Shown here: in pieces, positions 16,776-17,683 of the stretch
Layout of the letters: every line of letters starts with the position of its first letter
Position numbering within the stretch: position 1 is the first letter of the stretch
Assembly (NCBI GenBank): GCA_910592005.1
Contig: CAJVPP010001824.1
Location: 1 to 17,683 of the forward strand
Origin: Funneliformis mosseae
Taxonomy: Eukaryota > Glomeromycota > Glomeromycetes > Glomerales > Glomeraceae
Length of the DNA stretch: 17,683 nt
Direction: 5' to 3'
Translations under genes and position numbers: made by a program
Notes under the pieces: model-generated
What the model was told of the DNA's origin: nothing
Databases searched by the model: none
Seen by the model: the letters and a program-made list of their open reading frames with translations, nothing else

Positions 16776-17365
16776 AAAATAAAAAGTTTTAACTAAAAAA
16801 TCTAGATTATAATAAATAAATTTTTTGCTTAAATTAATATTTACTATATAAATTAAAATTAAAAGCATATTGTAAAAAATTTATATTTTTATAAAAGATA
16901 TTAAGTATCAAATTATTATAAAACTGTTAAATTATATTATATTAACTTCTTTTAATATATATATTTTGTTATTTTAATTCAAACTATTTAATAATTATAT
17001 AGAAATAACTTTTTATATATAAACCTTTATATTGTAATAGTATTACAAAAATTATAATAAAATCCTATTAGTATTTTTATCAAATTTATTTTATTAAATA
17101 TCTTATAAGAAAAATAATTAAAGAAATTTAATTTGATTTAATGATTACTAAACAAAAATATGTATAATAAAATATGAGTTATAATATCTTCAAAAGATAC
17201 TATTAATAATATATAAAAATAGGCTTATCTTTTAGATTTTCAAAAATATTCTATATTTTATAAGATTTTTTCAACCACAAAAGATATTTATATTTATCAT
17301 AGAATCTAAATTTTAATTACTAAAATTTGTATTTTTCTTATTTCATAATTTCAAGAAATTTATAA
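16776..17365. other. AT-rich DNA, nothing recognised
   Basis: Extremely AT-rich sequence. A few short Lys/Ile/Tyr-rich open runs on the plus strand near 17230-17300 (YLLDFQKYSIFYKI) may be remnants but cannot be supported. Confidence 0.5.
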
Positions 17366-17530
17366 AAAAATGAAGAAACTATTTTAATTAGTAATCAAAT
17401 TCCATTTTTATTAAAGCAATTAAAAAATAATTTACTTACTTTATATGATCTTTTTATTTCAAGTAAAATAGATATAATAAGTATACTTATTAAATATAAT
17501 ACATTATTTCTTTTCTTATTAAATAATTGA
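17366..17530 (+). pseudogene. Possible short coding relic
   Basis: A frame without ATG is open for 54 codons to TGA 17528-17530 (EETILISNQIPFLLKQLKNN, later LYDLFISSKIDIISIL). Composition is plausible for protein. It may belong with the relic at 16388-16775 on the same strand, but chance is not excluded. Confidence 0.2.
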
Positions 17531-17606
17531 AATTAATATTATAAAATATTAATTATAAATGATTAAATAATTATTCTAATATGCAAATATAAATTTTATC
17601 TAAAAT

Positions 17607-17683
17607 TAGAGTTCCGGATGAGTTGAGTTAACTCACGAGTCAGATAAGCTGAGTCGAGTTCAAATCAAGTCGAGTTGGTGTTT
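17607..17683. mobile_element. Possible hAT-like terminus, cut by the right window edge
   Basis: At 17607 the sequence changes abruptly from very AT-rich to mixed composition, beginning TAGAGTTCCGGATGAGTTGA and then repeating GAGTT, GAGTC and AACTC motifs. A TAGAG end with dense subterminal repeats resembles the hAT-type ends elsewhere in the window. The opposite end and the duplication (left flank TCTAAAAT) lie outside the window. Confidence 0.4.

Noticed and set aside
1..17683. tRNA, rRNA, CRISPR, riboswitch or bacterial promoter signals.
   Set aside because: None seen; the window has eukaryotic introns and transposons only.

Overview
The window looks like repeat-rich nuclear DNA of an AT-rich fungus. 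The best guess is a Glomeromycotina species (arbuscular mycorrhizal, Rhizophagus/Gigaspora-like). This rests on the very high A+T content, short spliceosomal introns of about 63-72 nt with GTAAGT-type donors, and the kind of gypsy and DDE-transposase relics present. No database search was possible, so the organism is an inference. I see no rRNA, tRNA, CRISPR or bacterial-type operon. Almost everything with coding character is decayed.

Layout. (1) Positions 1-6054, minus strand: a Ty3/gypsy LTR retrotransposon, read right to left as LTR (5843-6054), candidate primer-binding site, leader, Gag with CCHC knuckle, protease, acidic linker, reverse transcriptase, RNase H, a Cys/His-rich insert and integrase. 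It runs off the left edge, so the other LTR is not seen. It has many stops, several one-base frame changes and substituted catalytic residues. (2) Positions 6055-6663: a small ORF and an Asn-rich coding relic. (3) Positions 6664-7553: an 874-bp non-autonomous hAT-type element with a perfect 15-bp terminal inverted repeat (TIR) and a perfect 8-bp target-site duplication. (4) Positions 7554-9279: AT-rich DNA in which I see no gene. (5) Positions 9280-11438, plus strand: a decayed DDE transposase gene with one clear intron.

(6) Positions 11709-14674, minus strand: a broken gene of about nine exons encoding a protein with a full-length Nudix box. It converges on the transposase relic. Two hAT-like miniature elements sit in its exons (13490-13619 and 13944-14292), and a 200-bp foldback (12373-12573) lies between exons. 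Its 5' exons lack stop codons while its 3' exons, nearest the transposase relic, are full of them. (7) Positions 15124-15530: an unrecognised gene relic. (8) Positions 15586-16052: a mariner/pogo-like miniature element with a second one nested in it (15741-15912). (9) Positions 16053-17606: extremely AT-rich DNA with two possible coding relics. (10) Positions 17607-17683: an abrupt GC rise and a hAT-like terminus running off the right edge.

How the parts relate: the window is a graveyard of layered insertions. The stops and key-residue losses in the gypsy element, the transposase and the 3' half of the Nudix gene are mostly of kinds explained by C-to-T or G-to-A transitions. This suggests one cytosine-deamination-like process acting on repeats and possibly leaking into the neighbouring gene.
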